Origin: an uncultured Eubacteriaceae bacterium
Lineage (GTDB): Bacteria > Bacillota > Clostridia > Lachnospirales > CAG-274
Length of the DNA stretch: 64,000 nucleotides
Direction: 5' to 3'
Assembly (NCBI GenBank): GCA_947086655.1
Contig: CAMTZM010000001.1
Coordinates: 163,585-227,584, forward strand
Shown here: one piece after another, positions 8,720 to 16,918 of the stretch
How the letters are laid out: every line of letters begins with the position of its first letter
Numbering within the stretch: the first letter of the stretch is position 1
Position numbers and translations under genes: made by a program
Notes under the pieces: model-generated
Told to the model about the DNA's origin: nothing
The model's database searches: none
Seen by the model: only the letters and a program-made list of their open reading frames with translations

Positions 8720-8748
8720 TTGACTTGTTAATGTAAAAATAGTAAAAT
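8720..8748 (+). promoter_or_regulatory. Sigma-A promoter of the pectate lyase
   Basis: TTGACT (8720-8725), a 17-bp spacer and TAAAAT (8743-8748) lie 77 bp before the ATG at 8826. An ATGC/GCAT inverted repeat follows at about 8761-8776 in the leader and could be a repressor or structural site. Confidence 0.75.
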
Positions 8749-8825
8749 CAGCTTATAAAAATGCGGAAATCAGCATTATAAAAGCTATGATAACATTAAT
8801 TAGAATTGAAATGGAGGACTTATGT

Positions 8826-11162
8826 ATGAAAAAAAAGAAAATTTTATCTGTGCTTATTTCTGTTATTATGCTTTTAAGTTGTTTTAGTGTAACTCATTTG
8901 ACAACTTTCGCATCAAGTGTAGTGGCAGGAGGATGGTATGAAACTATTTACGCTGTGTGGAGTGATTCAAATGCCGGGAATGCTTCAGTAGATTATAAAG
9001 TATCAGGAGCAGATGACAGTACATATGTTCAGGCAGATAGTAATTTGATAAGACAGATTAATGATACAACAGCAAGAATTGATATACCAGGTATTAAAGC
9101 CGGAAATTATGATATTAGGGTAACAACCGGAAGAGGGAAAGTATATACAAGTGAGAATATAACTGTTAACGCTTATGACCGTTCGGGATATGCTCATCAT
9201 AATTACAGTTCTGGGGTTGGAGCTTATAATAATGACGGAACTATAAAGGATAATGCAATTGTTATATATTTAACTGATGAAAATAAAGATACGATTACTG
9301 TTCCAAATTATGAAAGTTATGGAACAGGTATAGTAAATATACTTCAAAATAATGATTTTGCTAAAAAGATTGCCAAAGAAAAAAAGCCTTTTGTTATAAG
9401 GGTTATAGGAACTGTTTATCCTCCTTCGGAAGGTTTGTCAAAGCCAGAAGCAAGTGAGTGGGATAAAGATGGAAATCCGATAGATGGTGATAATGGTAAT
9501 ATGTGCAATATTTTAAATATGAGGGACTTAACTGTTGAGGGAATTGGAACAGATGCTACTATAAATGGCTGGGGTTTATCATTTAATGCTCAAAGTTCAA
9601 GTACAAACAAAGAAAGTTATGAAGTAAGAAATATTATTTTTGAAAAATATCCAGAAGATGCTTTAGGTTTTCAAGGAGCAAGTGCTGATAAAAATGTTTA
9701 TACATCAAAGCCAATAGAGAGAATATGGGTGCATAACAATACTTTTTATCAAGGATATTGTGAAAATCCTATGGCTGAAGATAAGCATGAGGGCGATGGC
9801 TCTTGTGATTATAAAAGAGGAAGTTATTTTACTTTATCTTATAATTATTTTTATAATTGTCATAAAACAAACTTATTTGGTTCAGGTACAGGCGTAGTAC
9901 AATATAATGTAACAATGCACCATAACTTTTATGATACTATAAGTTCAAGAACACCTATGACAAGACAAACAAATATTCACATATATAATAATTATTATAA
10001 AGGAAATACAAGTACAACAATAGATGCAAGAGATAAGGCTTATATTTTCTCAGAGGCTAATTATTTTGAGAAGTGTAATAATCCTATACAAACTAACGGA
10101 CAAAGCACAACAGGAGCTGCTGTTAAATCTTTTGGGGATATTTTTGATGAATGTAAAAAAACAAATGCCGCTGAAATAGTAGTTGATAGAAATGCAACTG
10201 TTGAGTCTGAAAATACATATAAAAATTTTGACACAAAAAGTGACTTTTATTTGTACAATCCTCAAAGTGCAGAGGAGGCTAAACAGGAATGTATAAATAA
10301 CAGTGGTGTAATAAAAGATATAAATGAAAGTCCTGATCCGGAAGATACTGCTTTGGAATCGACAACAGAATCGACAACGGAATCGACCACAGAGTCAACG
10401 ACAGAATCGACAACGGAATCGACCACAGAGTCAACGACAGAATCGACAACGGAATCGACCACAGAGTCAACGACAGAATCCACAACAGAATCGACCACAG
10501 AGTCAACAACAGAACCTATAACAGAACCTTCTACAAAACCTCCTGTTTCTGTTGATTATAAAACTATAAATATTGATAATGATTTAATTGAAGAAAATAA
10601 AGGCGGAAATATTACAATTCCTATAAATTTATACGATAAAGATGATATAGATTTATTTGAGATTATTTTCAAATATGATAAAGATGTTTTTTCATCTGCT
10701 AAAGTTACAAGTGGCGATGCTATTTCTCAAAATGTAGAATTGGATATTTCAAATGATAATGATTGTATTATTGTAAAAGGAAGTTTAAAAGATATTGATA
10801 CTTTAACAGGAAAAGAACTTTTAAAGATTGAATTGGGTATTAAGCAGGAATTTAATAATAAAGATGCTAAACTTTATATGGGAATTTCAAAACTTAAAGA
10901 TACAAATGAAAATGATATTGATTTTATAATTAATGGAAATGAAATTACAGCCGGTATTGTTCTTGGAGATGTTAATAATGATAATAGTGTAGAGGTAAAC
11001 GATGCCGCAATGGTTTTGCAATATGTTTTGGGAGAAATAAAGCTTAGTGAAAAACAATTAAGAGCTGCTGCTATTTATGGAAGTCCTGAAAATATAACAG
11101 CTTTAGATGCTGCTGCTATACTTAAAAAAGCTCTTGAACCTGATAATTTTATTCTGTCTTAA
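8826..11162 (+). CDS. Secreted modular PL1 pectate lyase with cohesin-like and dockerin-like C-terminus
   Basis: ATG 8826 is preceded by ATGGAGGAC. A signal peptide (about residues 1-30) is followed by an N-terminal beta-sandwich region (30-115), then a PL1 parallel beta-helix (about 120-480). The beta-helix holds CDYKRGSYFTLSYNYF, HKTNLFGSG and SSRTPMTRQ, matching the Ca-binding/KRGSD and catalytic-Arg motifs of the family. A Thr-Thr-Glu-Ser linker (about 512-565) leads to a cohesin-like beta-sandwich and then a dockerin-like end. The first dockerin repeat, GDVNNDNSVEVNDAAMVLQY, looks able to bind Ca; the second (ITALDAAAILKKAL) has lost its acidic loop. It cleaves polygalacturonan outside the cell. 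Its own terminator follows. Confidence 0.92.
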   Translation: MKKKKILSVLISVIMLLSCFSVTHLTTFASSVVAGGWYETIYAVWSDSNAGNASVDYKVSGADDSTYVQADSNLIRQINDTTARIDIPGIKAGNYDIRVTTGRGKVYTSENITVNAYDRSGYAHHNYSSGVGAYNNDGTIKDNAIVIYLTDENKDTITVPNYESYGTGIVNILQNNDFAKKIAKEKKPFVIRVIGTVYPPSEGLSKPEASEWDKDGNPIDGDNGNMCNILNMRDLTVEGIGTDATINGWGLSFNAQSSSTNKESYEVRNIIFEKYPEDALGFQGASADKNVYTSKPIERIWVHNNTFYQGYCENPMAEDKHEGDGSCDYKRGSYFTLSYNYFYNCHKTNLFGSGTGVVQYNVTMHHNFYDTISSRTPMTRQTNIHIYNNYYKGNTSTTIDARDKAYIFSEANYFEKCNNPIQTNGQSTTGAAVKSFGDIFDECKKTNAAEIVVDRNATVESENTYKNFDTKSDFYLYNPQSAEEAKQECINNSGVIKDINESPDPEDTALESTTESTTESTTESTTESTTESTTESTTESTTESTTESTTESTTESTTESTTEPITEPSTKPPVSVDYKTINIDNDLIEENKGGNITIPINLYDKDDIDLFEIIFKYDKDVFSSAKVTSGDAISQNVELDISNDNDCIIVKGSLKDIDTLTGKELLKIELGIKQEFNNKDAKLYMGISKLKDTNENDIDFIINGNEITAGIVLGDVNNDNSVEVNDAAMVLQYVLGEIKLSEKQLRAAAIYGSPENITALDAAAILKKALEPDNFILS
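10359..10514 (+). repeat. In-frame tandem repeat, 13 x 12 bp (TTES linker)
   Basis: Thirteen 12-bp units, each coding Ser-Thr-Thr-Glu in frame, form the low-complexity linker of the pectate lyase. A higher-order 36-bp pattern of three unit variants (TCGACAACGGAA, TCGACCACAGAG, TCAACGACAGAA) repeats three times, with single-base variants at both ends. The long open frames on the opposite strand here are a by-product of the repeat. Confidence 0.95.
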
Positions 11163-11193
11163 TTTTAAATTTATATAGTGTTCTTTATAATTT

Positions 11194-11219
11194 AGAGCGG
11201 CTTATGCCGCTCTTTTTTT
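11194..11219 (+). terminator. Rho-independent terminator of the pectate lyase
   Basis: AGAGCGGC (11194-11201), loop TTAT and GCCGCTCT (11206-11213) are followed by seven Ts. The stem is GC-rich and perfect, 31 bp after the stop codon. Confidence 0.95.
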
Positions 11220-11479
11220 GAAAAGAACGTAGAAATTTTTTGGTTTTATTTGTTAAAAATGCACAGTTTATATTTTTGTTTTGTGAAATTTTATACTTTA
11301 AAAACAATTTTATATGAAATTTTTTGAAAAATTTGTTTAATTTATTTTTGATTTGTAAATAATAACAGTAGAGCCTGTTTTGATTTATTTTTTATTTTAT
11401 GTTATAATTTGTAATAAAATCATATGATTTTTTTATGTAAAAAACCACTGATTTAGGAAAATAATGATTAATTTGAAAG

Positions 11480-11547
11480 AAAATTTATTAAATGTTAGTA
11501 ATGCCTCAGCTTTTAAGATTTGAGTATTTACTAACATTGTTAAATTT
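11480..11547. promoter_or_regulatory. Inverted repeat upstream of the carD-like operon
   Basis: The 490-bp gap 11220-11708 has no gene. It holds an imperfect inverted repeat: arm AAATTTATTAAATGTTAGTAA (split here as AAATTTATTA and AATGTTAGTAA) at about 11480-11501 and its near-complement at 11527-11547, with short CCTCA/TGAG extensions inside. No T-run follows on the plus strand. It lies just upstream of a probable promoter and may be an operator or a leftover mobile end. The remainder is plain AT-rich sequence. Confidence 0.45.
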
Positions 11548-11567
11548 GATTATATAAATCAGATTTA

Positions 11568-11597
11568 ATGACAAATTATTGTTAAATGTTGTATTAT
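11568..11597 (+). promoter_or_regulatory. Probable promoter of the carD-like operon
   Basis: ATGACA (11568-11573), an 18-bp spacer and TATTAT (11592-11597) lie about 110 bp before the TTG start of the CarD-like gene. The match to sigma-A is moderate. Confidence 0.45.
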
Positions 11598-11708
11598 ATA
11601 AGTAAATTTGTAAAATAGGTTTTTTATGCCTTTGATTTTTTTTGCTGTTATTTTAGTGGTTGTGTTACTATAAGAGAAATTAAAAAATTATATAAGGAGG
11701 TTATTTGG

Positions 11709-12179
11709 TTGTTTAGTATAGGTGATAAAATAGTTTATCCTTTATATGGAGCCGGAGTTATTGAAGACCTACATGAAAAACAAGTGGATGGTGAAGTTAC
11801 AATTTATTATGATTTAAGAATACCTGTCGGAAATCTAAAGATATTGATTTCATCGAAAAAAGCCGAAACGCTGGGTTTAAGAGAAATATCTCCTTCCAGC
11901 GAGGTATTAGGAATAATTGAAAATGTATCTCCTATACAGATGGCAGATAATTGGAATCAAAGGTATAAGGATAATATGGAAAGAATTAAGTCAGGTAGTC
12001 TTGAAAAAGTTGTTCAAGTTTTTAAGACGCTTATTTTAAGAGAAAGAGAAAAAACTCTTTCAAGTGCGGAGAAAAAAATGCTCGGTACAACAAAGCAAAT
12101 TATTTTGAGCGAAATAATTCTTTCTCAAAATATTGAAAAAGACCAAGCGGAAAAAATATTAGAAAAATCTATTTCATGA
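11709..12179 (+). CDS. CarD/CdnL-family transcription regulator
   Basis: A 156-residue CarD-like protein. The N-terminal CarD/TRCF RNA-polymerase-interacting domain (residues 1-60) has FSIGDKIVYPLYGAGVIEDL and a YYDLRIPVGNLKILI segment; the C-terminal half is helical. Family members bind the RNA polymerase beta subunit and tune promoter opening. The start is TTG at 11709, placed by a perfect AAGGAGG SD ending at 11700. It heads an operon with an HD-GYP-like gene, an acetylesterase, coaBC and ispE. The family is clear; the targets are unknown. Confidence 0.87.
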   Translation: MFSIGDKIVYPLYGAGVIEDLHEKQVDGEVTIYYDLRIPVGNLKILISSKKAETLGLREISPSSEVLGIIENVSPIQMADNWNQRYKDNMERIKSGSLEKVVQVFKTLILREREKTLSSAEKKMLGTTKQIILSEIILSQNIEKDQAEKILEKSIS

Positions 12180-12212
12180 CAGTTTTTATTTTAGAAGGGT
12201 GGGGGAGCATAT

Positions 12213-13280
12213 ATGCTTTTTATTGAAATGGACAAGCTTAAAGCAGGAGCAAGACTTGCAAAACCAATTTATAACCGTGATGGGGTGCTTTTATTTGATA
12301 GAAATACAGTTCTTTCAACAAGTAATGTTGCGAGTATTAAAAATTTCGGGCTTATTGGGGTTTATGTTTTGGAAGCGGCAGAGCCGCTTCCAGAAATGTC
12401 AAAAGAAGATATAGAATTTGAAAGATTTCAAACTATAAGTGTATTTAGTTTAAAATCAAAGTTTGATTTGATTAAATCTAAAAAGAAAATAAGCGACCTT
12501 AATAGCATAGTTATTGAGATATTAGGTAATTATGGCAGCAAAGACCATAAGATTAATTTTATTCAGAATTTAAGAAGCCGTGACGATTTTATTTATAAAC
12601 ACAGTCTTAATGTAGCTATTATTTCAGCTCTTATTGCTAATAAAGCTGATTTAAGAAGTACAGCTAAGGTTAATGTTATATTAGCAGCGCTTGTACATGA
12701 GGTTGGAAAACTTTTAGATAGTTCAAAGTTTTTTGGGTTTGATGTTGATAATTTGTCTTCTGACGATTATAAAAGCATGGAATTAAGTTATATGAAAAAG
12801 GGTTATGATTATGTAGAGGTAAGCAATGACGTTAAGAAAATTTTGTATCAGTTTTCTTCGCAAAATAGGGCAAATTCTGAACTTATGGTTGAGGCAAGAA
12901 TATTAAAGGTAGCTGATATTTATGATACAATGACAAGTGTAAATATTAAAAAGGAAAGTCATTCTGAAGTTGAGACGATTACATATTTAATGGATAATGA
13001 TGACATTTTTGACCAAGATATTGTAAGTGCACTTACAAACAGTATTAACATACTTGTTCCGGGAACAAGTGTTGAGATGACCAATGGAGAAAAAGGGATT
13101 GTTATTTCTGAAAATCTTGATGATGTTCTTCGTCCTATGGTTCTTATTTTTGGTACAAATACAATATATGATTTAAGTAATATTTCTGTGTATAAAGATA
13201 TACAAATAAAAGATATAATGAAAACAATGGATAACAGAGCCGTTATTGATAAAGAGGCTTTAAATAGTTATATAAAATGA
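12213..13280 (+). CDS. Degenerate HD-GYP-like domain protein
   Basis: A 355-residue protein with an N-terminal region (residues 1-75) typical of HD-GYP proteins (DKLKAGARLAKPIYNRDGVLL) and an HD-type helical core. His130 in YKHSLNVAII is kept. The metal pair is His162-Glu163 in VHEVGKLL instead of HD, the HHE and GYP motifs are absent, and only a late ADIYDTMTS motif survives. Active HD-GYP enzymes hydrolyse cyclic di-GMP; this one probably has lost or changed activity and could act as a binding protein. GGGTGGGGGAG SD. It lies 33 bp after the CarD-like gene and overlaps the next reading frame. Confidence 0.78.
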   Translation: MLFIEMDKLKAGARLAKPIYNRDGVLLFDRNTVLSTSNVASIKNFGLIGVYVLEAAEPLPEMSKEDIEFERFQTISVFSLKSKFDLIKSKKKISDLNSIVIEILGNYGSKDHKINFIQNLRSRDDFIYKHSLNVAIISALIANKADLRSTAKVNVILAALVHEVGKLLDSSKFFGFDVDNLSSDDYKSMELSYMKKGYDYVEVSNDVKKILYQFSSQNRANSELMVEARILKVADIYDTMTSVNIKKESHSEVETITYLMDNDDIFDQDIVSALTNSINILVPGTSVEMTNGEKGIVISENLDDVLRPMVLIFGTNTIYDLSNISVYKDIQIKDIMKTMDNRAVIDKEALNSYIK

Positions 13281-13294
13281 TTTGGAGGATTTAT

Positions 13295-14503
13295 ATGTTA
13301 AATAAAATAAGAAACAAAGTTTTATGTTATGCAGCTTTTGTAACAACAGCATTTTCTGCGGGAAGTTTAGGAGTTGAAACAATAGGCGAACAATTACCTA
13401 AGGTTTATATCGCAGGTGACTCAACGGCGTGTATTTATGAAACTGATGAGAATTATGCACTTCCGCGTGCCGGCTGGGGTATGTATTTAGAAAATTATCT
13501 TGAAGACGGAGTTGAAGTTGTTGATTTGGCTTTAGGAGGAAGAAGTTCAAAAAGTTTTATGACAGAGGAAAACTATAAATATATAGTTAATAATATAAAA
13601 GAAGGGGATTACCTTATTATTCAGTTTGGACATAATGATGCTAAAAATTCAAAGCCTGAAGATATTGAACAAAGATATACTAATCCAGAAGGAGACAAAG
13701 AAACAGAAGGTTCTTTTAAATATTATCTAAATACAGGATATATAGAAATGGCAAAGGAAAAAGGGGCTATACCTATTTTATTTTCTCCTGTTGCAAGAAG
13801 GAAGTTTGATAAAGACGGAAAAATAACTGATTCTCATGGGCTTTATGACGATGCTGTAAGAGAACTTTCTAAGGAAATAGATGTTAATTTTGTTGATATG
13901 ACAAATATCACTTATGATTATTATAATGAAATAGGGGTAGAGGGCAGCAAGCTTATGCATGCACTTTATTACGATAAGGAAAAAGGGATTGATAATTCTC
14001 ATTTTAATCATTATGGAGCTGATATTGTAGCCGGTATGGCGGTACGTGAAATTTCAAATATGAAAACAGGGCTTGAAAAATATATTAAAGACATAAGTTT
14101 TGATAATAGTGGTGATGAAGTTACAAGAGGTTATTTTGATTCACTTTTATCAAGGCTCAATAGTCTTGACGGTACATTTGAGCATAATAATACTTCTCTT
14201 TTAAGAGGGGAAATGTTTAAAATGGCAGGAGAAACTCTTGAAAAAATGGGGGTTGAACTTAATAAAGATTTAAGTACAACAGTATTTAAAGATTTAGATG
14301 AACTTGATGATTCATATAAAGGATATGCCATAGGACTTGCTAAACTTGGCATAATTAAAGGAAATGGCACAGACAAGCTTATGCCTAATAAAGTTGTAGA
14401 TAAAAAACAATGCGCAGCTGTAATTGCAAGAATGTATGATTGTTTGTGCAATAACGAAAATGAAAAAGAGCAGTCTATTGATGAACTTGAGAGGGTTGAA
14501 TAA
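13295..14503 (+). CDS. Rhamnogalacturonan acetylesterase (CE12, SGNH) with SLH domain
   Basis: ATG 13295 is set by TTGGAGGAT. The N-terminus (residues 1-25) is a probable signal peptide or anchor. The SGNH hydrolase domain follows, with block I IAGDSTA, block II GGRSSKSF, block III FGHNDAK and the late Asp/His pair in DNSHFNHYGADI, closest to CE12/RhgT enzymes that deacetylate rhamnogalacturonan. After about residue 265 an SLH-like repeat appears (FKDLDELDDSYKGYAIGLAK and LGIIKGNGTDKLMPNKVVDK), suggesting attachment to the cell surface. It sits inside an operon of housekeeping genes, an unusual place for a pectin enzyme. Confidence 0.85.
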   Translation: MLNKIRNKVLCYAAFVTTAFSAGSLGVETIGEQLPKVYIAGDSTACIYETDENYALPRAGWGMYLENYLEDGVEVVDLALGGRSSKSFMTEENYKYIVNNIKEGDYLIIQFGHNDAKNSKPEDIEQRYTNPEGDKETEGSFKYYLNTGYIEMAKEKGAIPILFSPVARRKFDKDGKITDSHGLYDDAVRELSKEIDVNFVDMTNITYDYYNEIGVEGSKLMHALYYDKEKGIDNSHFNHYGADIVAGMAVREISNMKTGLEKYIKDISFDNSGDEVTRGYFDSLLSRLNSLDGTFEHNNTSLLRGEMFKMAGETLEKMGVELNKDLSTTVFKDLDELDDSYKGYAIGLAKLGIIKGNGTDKLMPNKVVDKKQCAAVIARMYDCLCNNENEKEQSIDELERVE

Positions 14504-14505
14504 TT

Positions 14506-15702
14506 ATGATTAACGGAAAAACCGTTGTCTTAGGTGTTTCGGGAAGCATTGCAGCGTATAAAGCACCTTCTTTAGCAAGCCAGCTTGTTAAAGAAGGCGC
14601 AAATGTGCATGTTATATTGACAAAAAACGGAGCAAAATTTGTTACGCCTATTACTTTTGAGACAATTACAGGAAATAAATGTCTTATAGATACGTTTGAC
14701 AGAAATTTTAAATTTGACGTTGAGCATATTTCAATAGCAAAAAAAGCAGATGTTTTTATTATTGCTCCGGCAAGTGCAAATATAATAGCAAAAGCAGCAA
14801 ATGGAATAGCTGATGATATGCTTTCAACTACACTTTTGGCATCTACATGCGTTAAAATTATTGCTCCGGCTATGAATGTTAATATGTATAGAAACCCTAT
14901 AACTCAATATAACTTAAAAAGATTAAAAGATTTTGGTTTTACTGTTATTCCGCCTGTTAAGGGTCTTTTAGCGTGTAAAGCTATTGGAGAAGGCAAACTT
15001 CCTGATACTGATATTCTTTATTCGTATATAGAAAAGGCAGCGCATATAAATAATGATTTATCAGGAAAAAAAGTGCTTGTAACAGCAGGAGCGACAATAC
15101 AGAATATTGACCCGGTTAGGTTTATTACAAACCATTCTACCGGAAAAATGGGTTTTGCACTTGCTAAAGCATGTATGCTAAGAGGCGCTGATGTTACCGT
15201 TATAAAAGCTAATACAAGTGCTAATATACCTATGTTTGTTAATGTTATTGAGACTGAATCAGCAGAAGATATGTTTAATGCTGTAAAGAATAATTATTTG
15301 AATAATGATATTATTTTTATGGCGGCTGCTGTATCGGATTATACACCGGAAAAGTTCAGCAATGAAAAGATTAAAAAAAGCGATTCTAATATGTCAATTT
15401 CTCTTAAAAGAACAGATGATATATTAAAATATTTAGGTGAAAATAAGAAAGATAATCAATTTATATGTGGTTTTTCTATGGAAACAGAAAATTTAATTGA
15501 AAATTCCAAAGAAAAGCTTATTAAGAAAAATGTTGATATGATTGTCGCAAATAGCTTATCTGAAGATGGTGCAGGTTTTTCATCAGATACAAATAAAGTA
15601 AGTATTATTACAAAAAATGAAATTATACAATCTGAAAAAATGTCTAAATTTGATGTAGCTGATAAAATTATTAATGAGGTGCTTAAATGTCAAATGCTAT
15701 AA
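14506..15702 (+). CDS. coaBC: Bifunctional phosphopantothenoylcysteine decarboxylase / phosphopantothenate-cysteine ligase
   Basis: A 398-residue CoaBC (Dfp). The N-terminal flavoprotein decarboxylase part (1-185) has GVSGSIAAYKAP, the catalytic His in VEHISIAKKAD, APASANIIAKAANGIADD, APAMN and a LACKAIGEGKL loop. The C-terminal ligase part has VTAGATIQNIDPVRFITNHS, MAAAVSDYTP and the late lysine-rich segment. It catalyses two steps from phosphopantothenate to phosphopantetheine in CoA synthesis. It starts two bases after the acetylesterase stop and overlaps ispE by 16 bp. Confidence 0.96.
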   Translation: MINGKTVVLGVSGSIAAYKAPSLASQLVKEGANVHVILTKNGAKFVTPITFETITGNKCLIDTFDRNFKFDVEHISIAKKADVFIIAPASANIIAKAANGIADDMLSTTLLASTCVKIIAPAMNVNMYRNPITQYNLKRLKDFGFTVIPPVKGLLACKAIGEGKLPDTDILYSYIEKAAHINNDLSGKKVLVTAGATIQNIDPVRFITNHSTGKMGFALAKACMLRGADVTVIKANTSANIPMFVNVIETESAEDMFNAVKNNYLNNDIIFMAAAVSDYTPEKFSNEKIKKSDSNMSISLKRTDDILKYLGENKKDNQFICGFSMETENLIENSKEKLIKKNVDMIVANSLSEDGAGFSSDTNKVSIITKNEIIQSEKMSKFDVADKIINEVLKCQML

Positions 15703-16571
15703 CTGTTAATGCATATGCTAAAATTAATTTTGCGCTTGATGTTTTAGGGTGTCGTGATGACGGTTATCATGATGTCTCTATGATTATGCAGACTGTTGAA
15801 CTACATGATATTGTTAATGTTAAAAAAATTGATTCAGAGAATATTTTAATAAAGTCAACTTCTGATAAAGTTCCAAACGATAATACTAATCTTGCTTATA
15901 AAGCAGCTGATATTATAAGAAAAAATTATTGTATAAAAAGCGGTATAATGATTGAAATTGATAAGAATATTCCAATAGCTGCTGGTCTTGCAGGAGGAAG
16001 TTCTGATGCTGCGGCAGTTATTAAGGCTATGAATATACTTTTTGATTTGAATTTATCAATAGATGAGCTTTGTTTAAATGCTAAAAATATAGGCGCTGAT
16101 GTGCCGTTTTGCATTATAGGCAATACTGCTTTGGCAGAGGGTATAGGGGAAGTGCTTACACCATTTAAGTCAGGACTTGATTGTTTTGTTTTACTTGCTA
16201 AACCGAATTTGTCTGTTTCTACGGCTCAGATTTATAAAGCTTTTGATTTGAAAAAGGTTAAGAAAAAACCGAATATAAATAAAATGATAAATTTTATAGT
16301 TTCAGGAGATTTAGATGGAGCATGCGGTTTACTTTCAAATGTTCTTGAGAGTGTTACTATTCCTTTATATCCTATTGTTGGAGATATAAAGAAAGAACTT
16401 TTGAGTTTAAATTCAAAGGGTGTTTTAATGAGTGGAAGCGGACCGACTGTTTTTGCGCTTTTTAATAATGAAGATGACTGTAAGTTTGCTGAATTAAAAA
16501 TAAAAGAAAAATTCAATTTAAAAGAAGTATATACAACAAAACTATTTAATAATGTAATATTAAATAGTTAG
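15687..16571 (+). CDS. ispE: 4-diphosphocytidyl-2-C-methyl-D-erythritol kinase
   Basis: A 294-residue GHMP kinase. The N-terminal AYAKINFALDVLGCRDDGYH is the IspE signature. The ATP loop is IPIAAGLAGGSSDAAA and the C-terminal motif is LMSGSGPTVFALF. It phosphorylates CDP-methylerythritol in the MEP isoprenoid pathway, so the organism uses the non-mevalonate route. The start, with a GAGGTG SD inside coaBC, overlaps that gene by 16 bp. It is the last gene of the operon; hairpins follow from 16636. Confidence 0.96.
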   Translation: MSNAITVNAYAKINFALDVLGCRDDGYHDVSMIMQTVELHDIVNVKKIDSENILIKSTSDKVPNDNTNLAYKAADIIRKNYCIKSGIMIEIDKNIPIAAGLAGGSSDAAAVIKAMNILFDLNLSIDELCLNAKNIGADVPFCIIGNTALAEGIGEVLTPFKSGLDCFVLLAKPNLSVSTAQIYKAFDLKKVKKKPNINKMINFIVSGDLDGACGLLSNVLESVTIPLYPIVGDIKKELLSLNSKGVLMSGSGPTVFALFNNEDDCKFAELKIKEKFNLKEVYTTKLFNNVILNS

Positions 16572-16635
16572 TATAAAACAATTATATATATTTAAAGTGC
16601 TTTTAAAAGAAAGAAAAAATATAAAGTATATAATT

Positions 16636-16912
16636 AAAACTCTCATGCTTAAAAACATGGGAGTTTCAGCGTGTCGACAAAGTCGACAACGCTGTCATCG
16701 AAAAAAAAGTTTTCGATGATTTTAAGCAGAAGAATAAAGAGACGTTTCTTCGTACAAGGCTTGAAAGCCCTTGAAACGTCTCTTTTCCTCAAACGGGCAA
16801 AGCCCGTTTTGCGGATTAAAGTCTGCGACGCTTTTTCCATAAATTAAAGTTTTAAAAAAATTTTGACTTTTTCGACAGTCTGAACTCTCATGCTTAAAAA
16901 CATGGGAGTTTT
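16636..16912. repeat. Hairpin-packed block between duplicated terminator-like stem-loops
   Basis: The stem-loop AACTCTCATG-CTTAAAAA-CATGGGAGTT occurs at 16638-16665 and again at 16883-16910, each followed by Ts, and could terminate ispE. Between them lie consecutive stems: 16667-16694 (CAGCGT/GTCGAC, one bulge), 16695-16719 (10 bp), about 16737-16785 (AGAGACGTTTC with an inner GGCT/AGCC), 16791-16809 (AAACGGGC-AAA-GCCCGTTT) and about 16811-16826. An open frame on the minus strand (16649-16840) only follows the hairpins. The block is non-coding and looks like an inserted structured repeat; its family is unknown to me. Confidence 0.8.
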
Positions 16913-16918
16913 AATTTA

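Noticed and set aside
10262..10498. Val-Val-Asp-Ser repeat frame on the minus strand
   Set aside because: It is the reverse reading of the 12-bp TTES linker repeat of the pectate lyase; the opposite-frame versions are also by-products.
16649..16840. 63-codon open frame on the minus strand in the hairpin block
   Set aside because: It runs straight through several perfect hairpins, and its residues mirror the palindromes; the structure explains it better than a protein.
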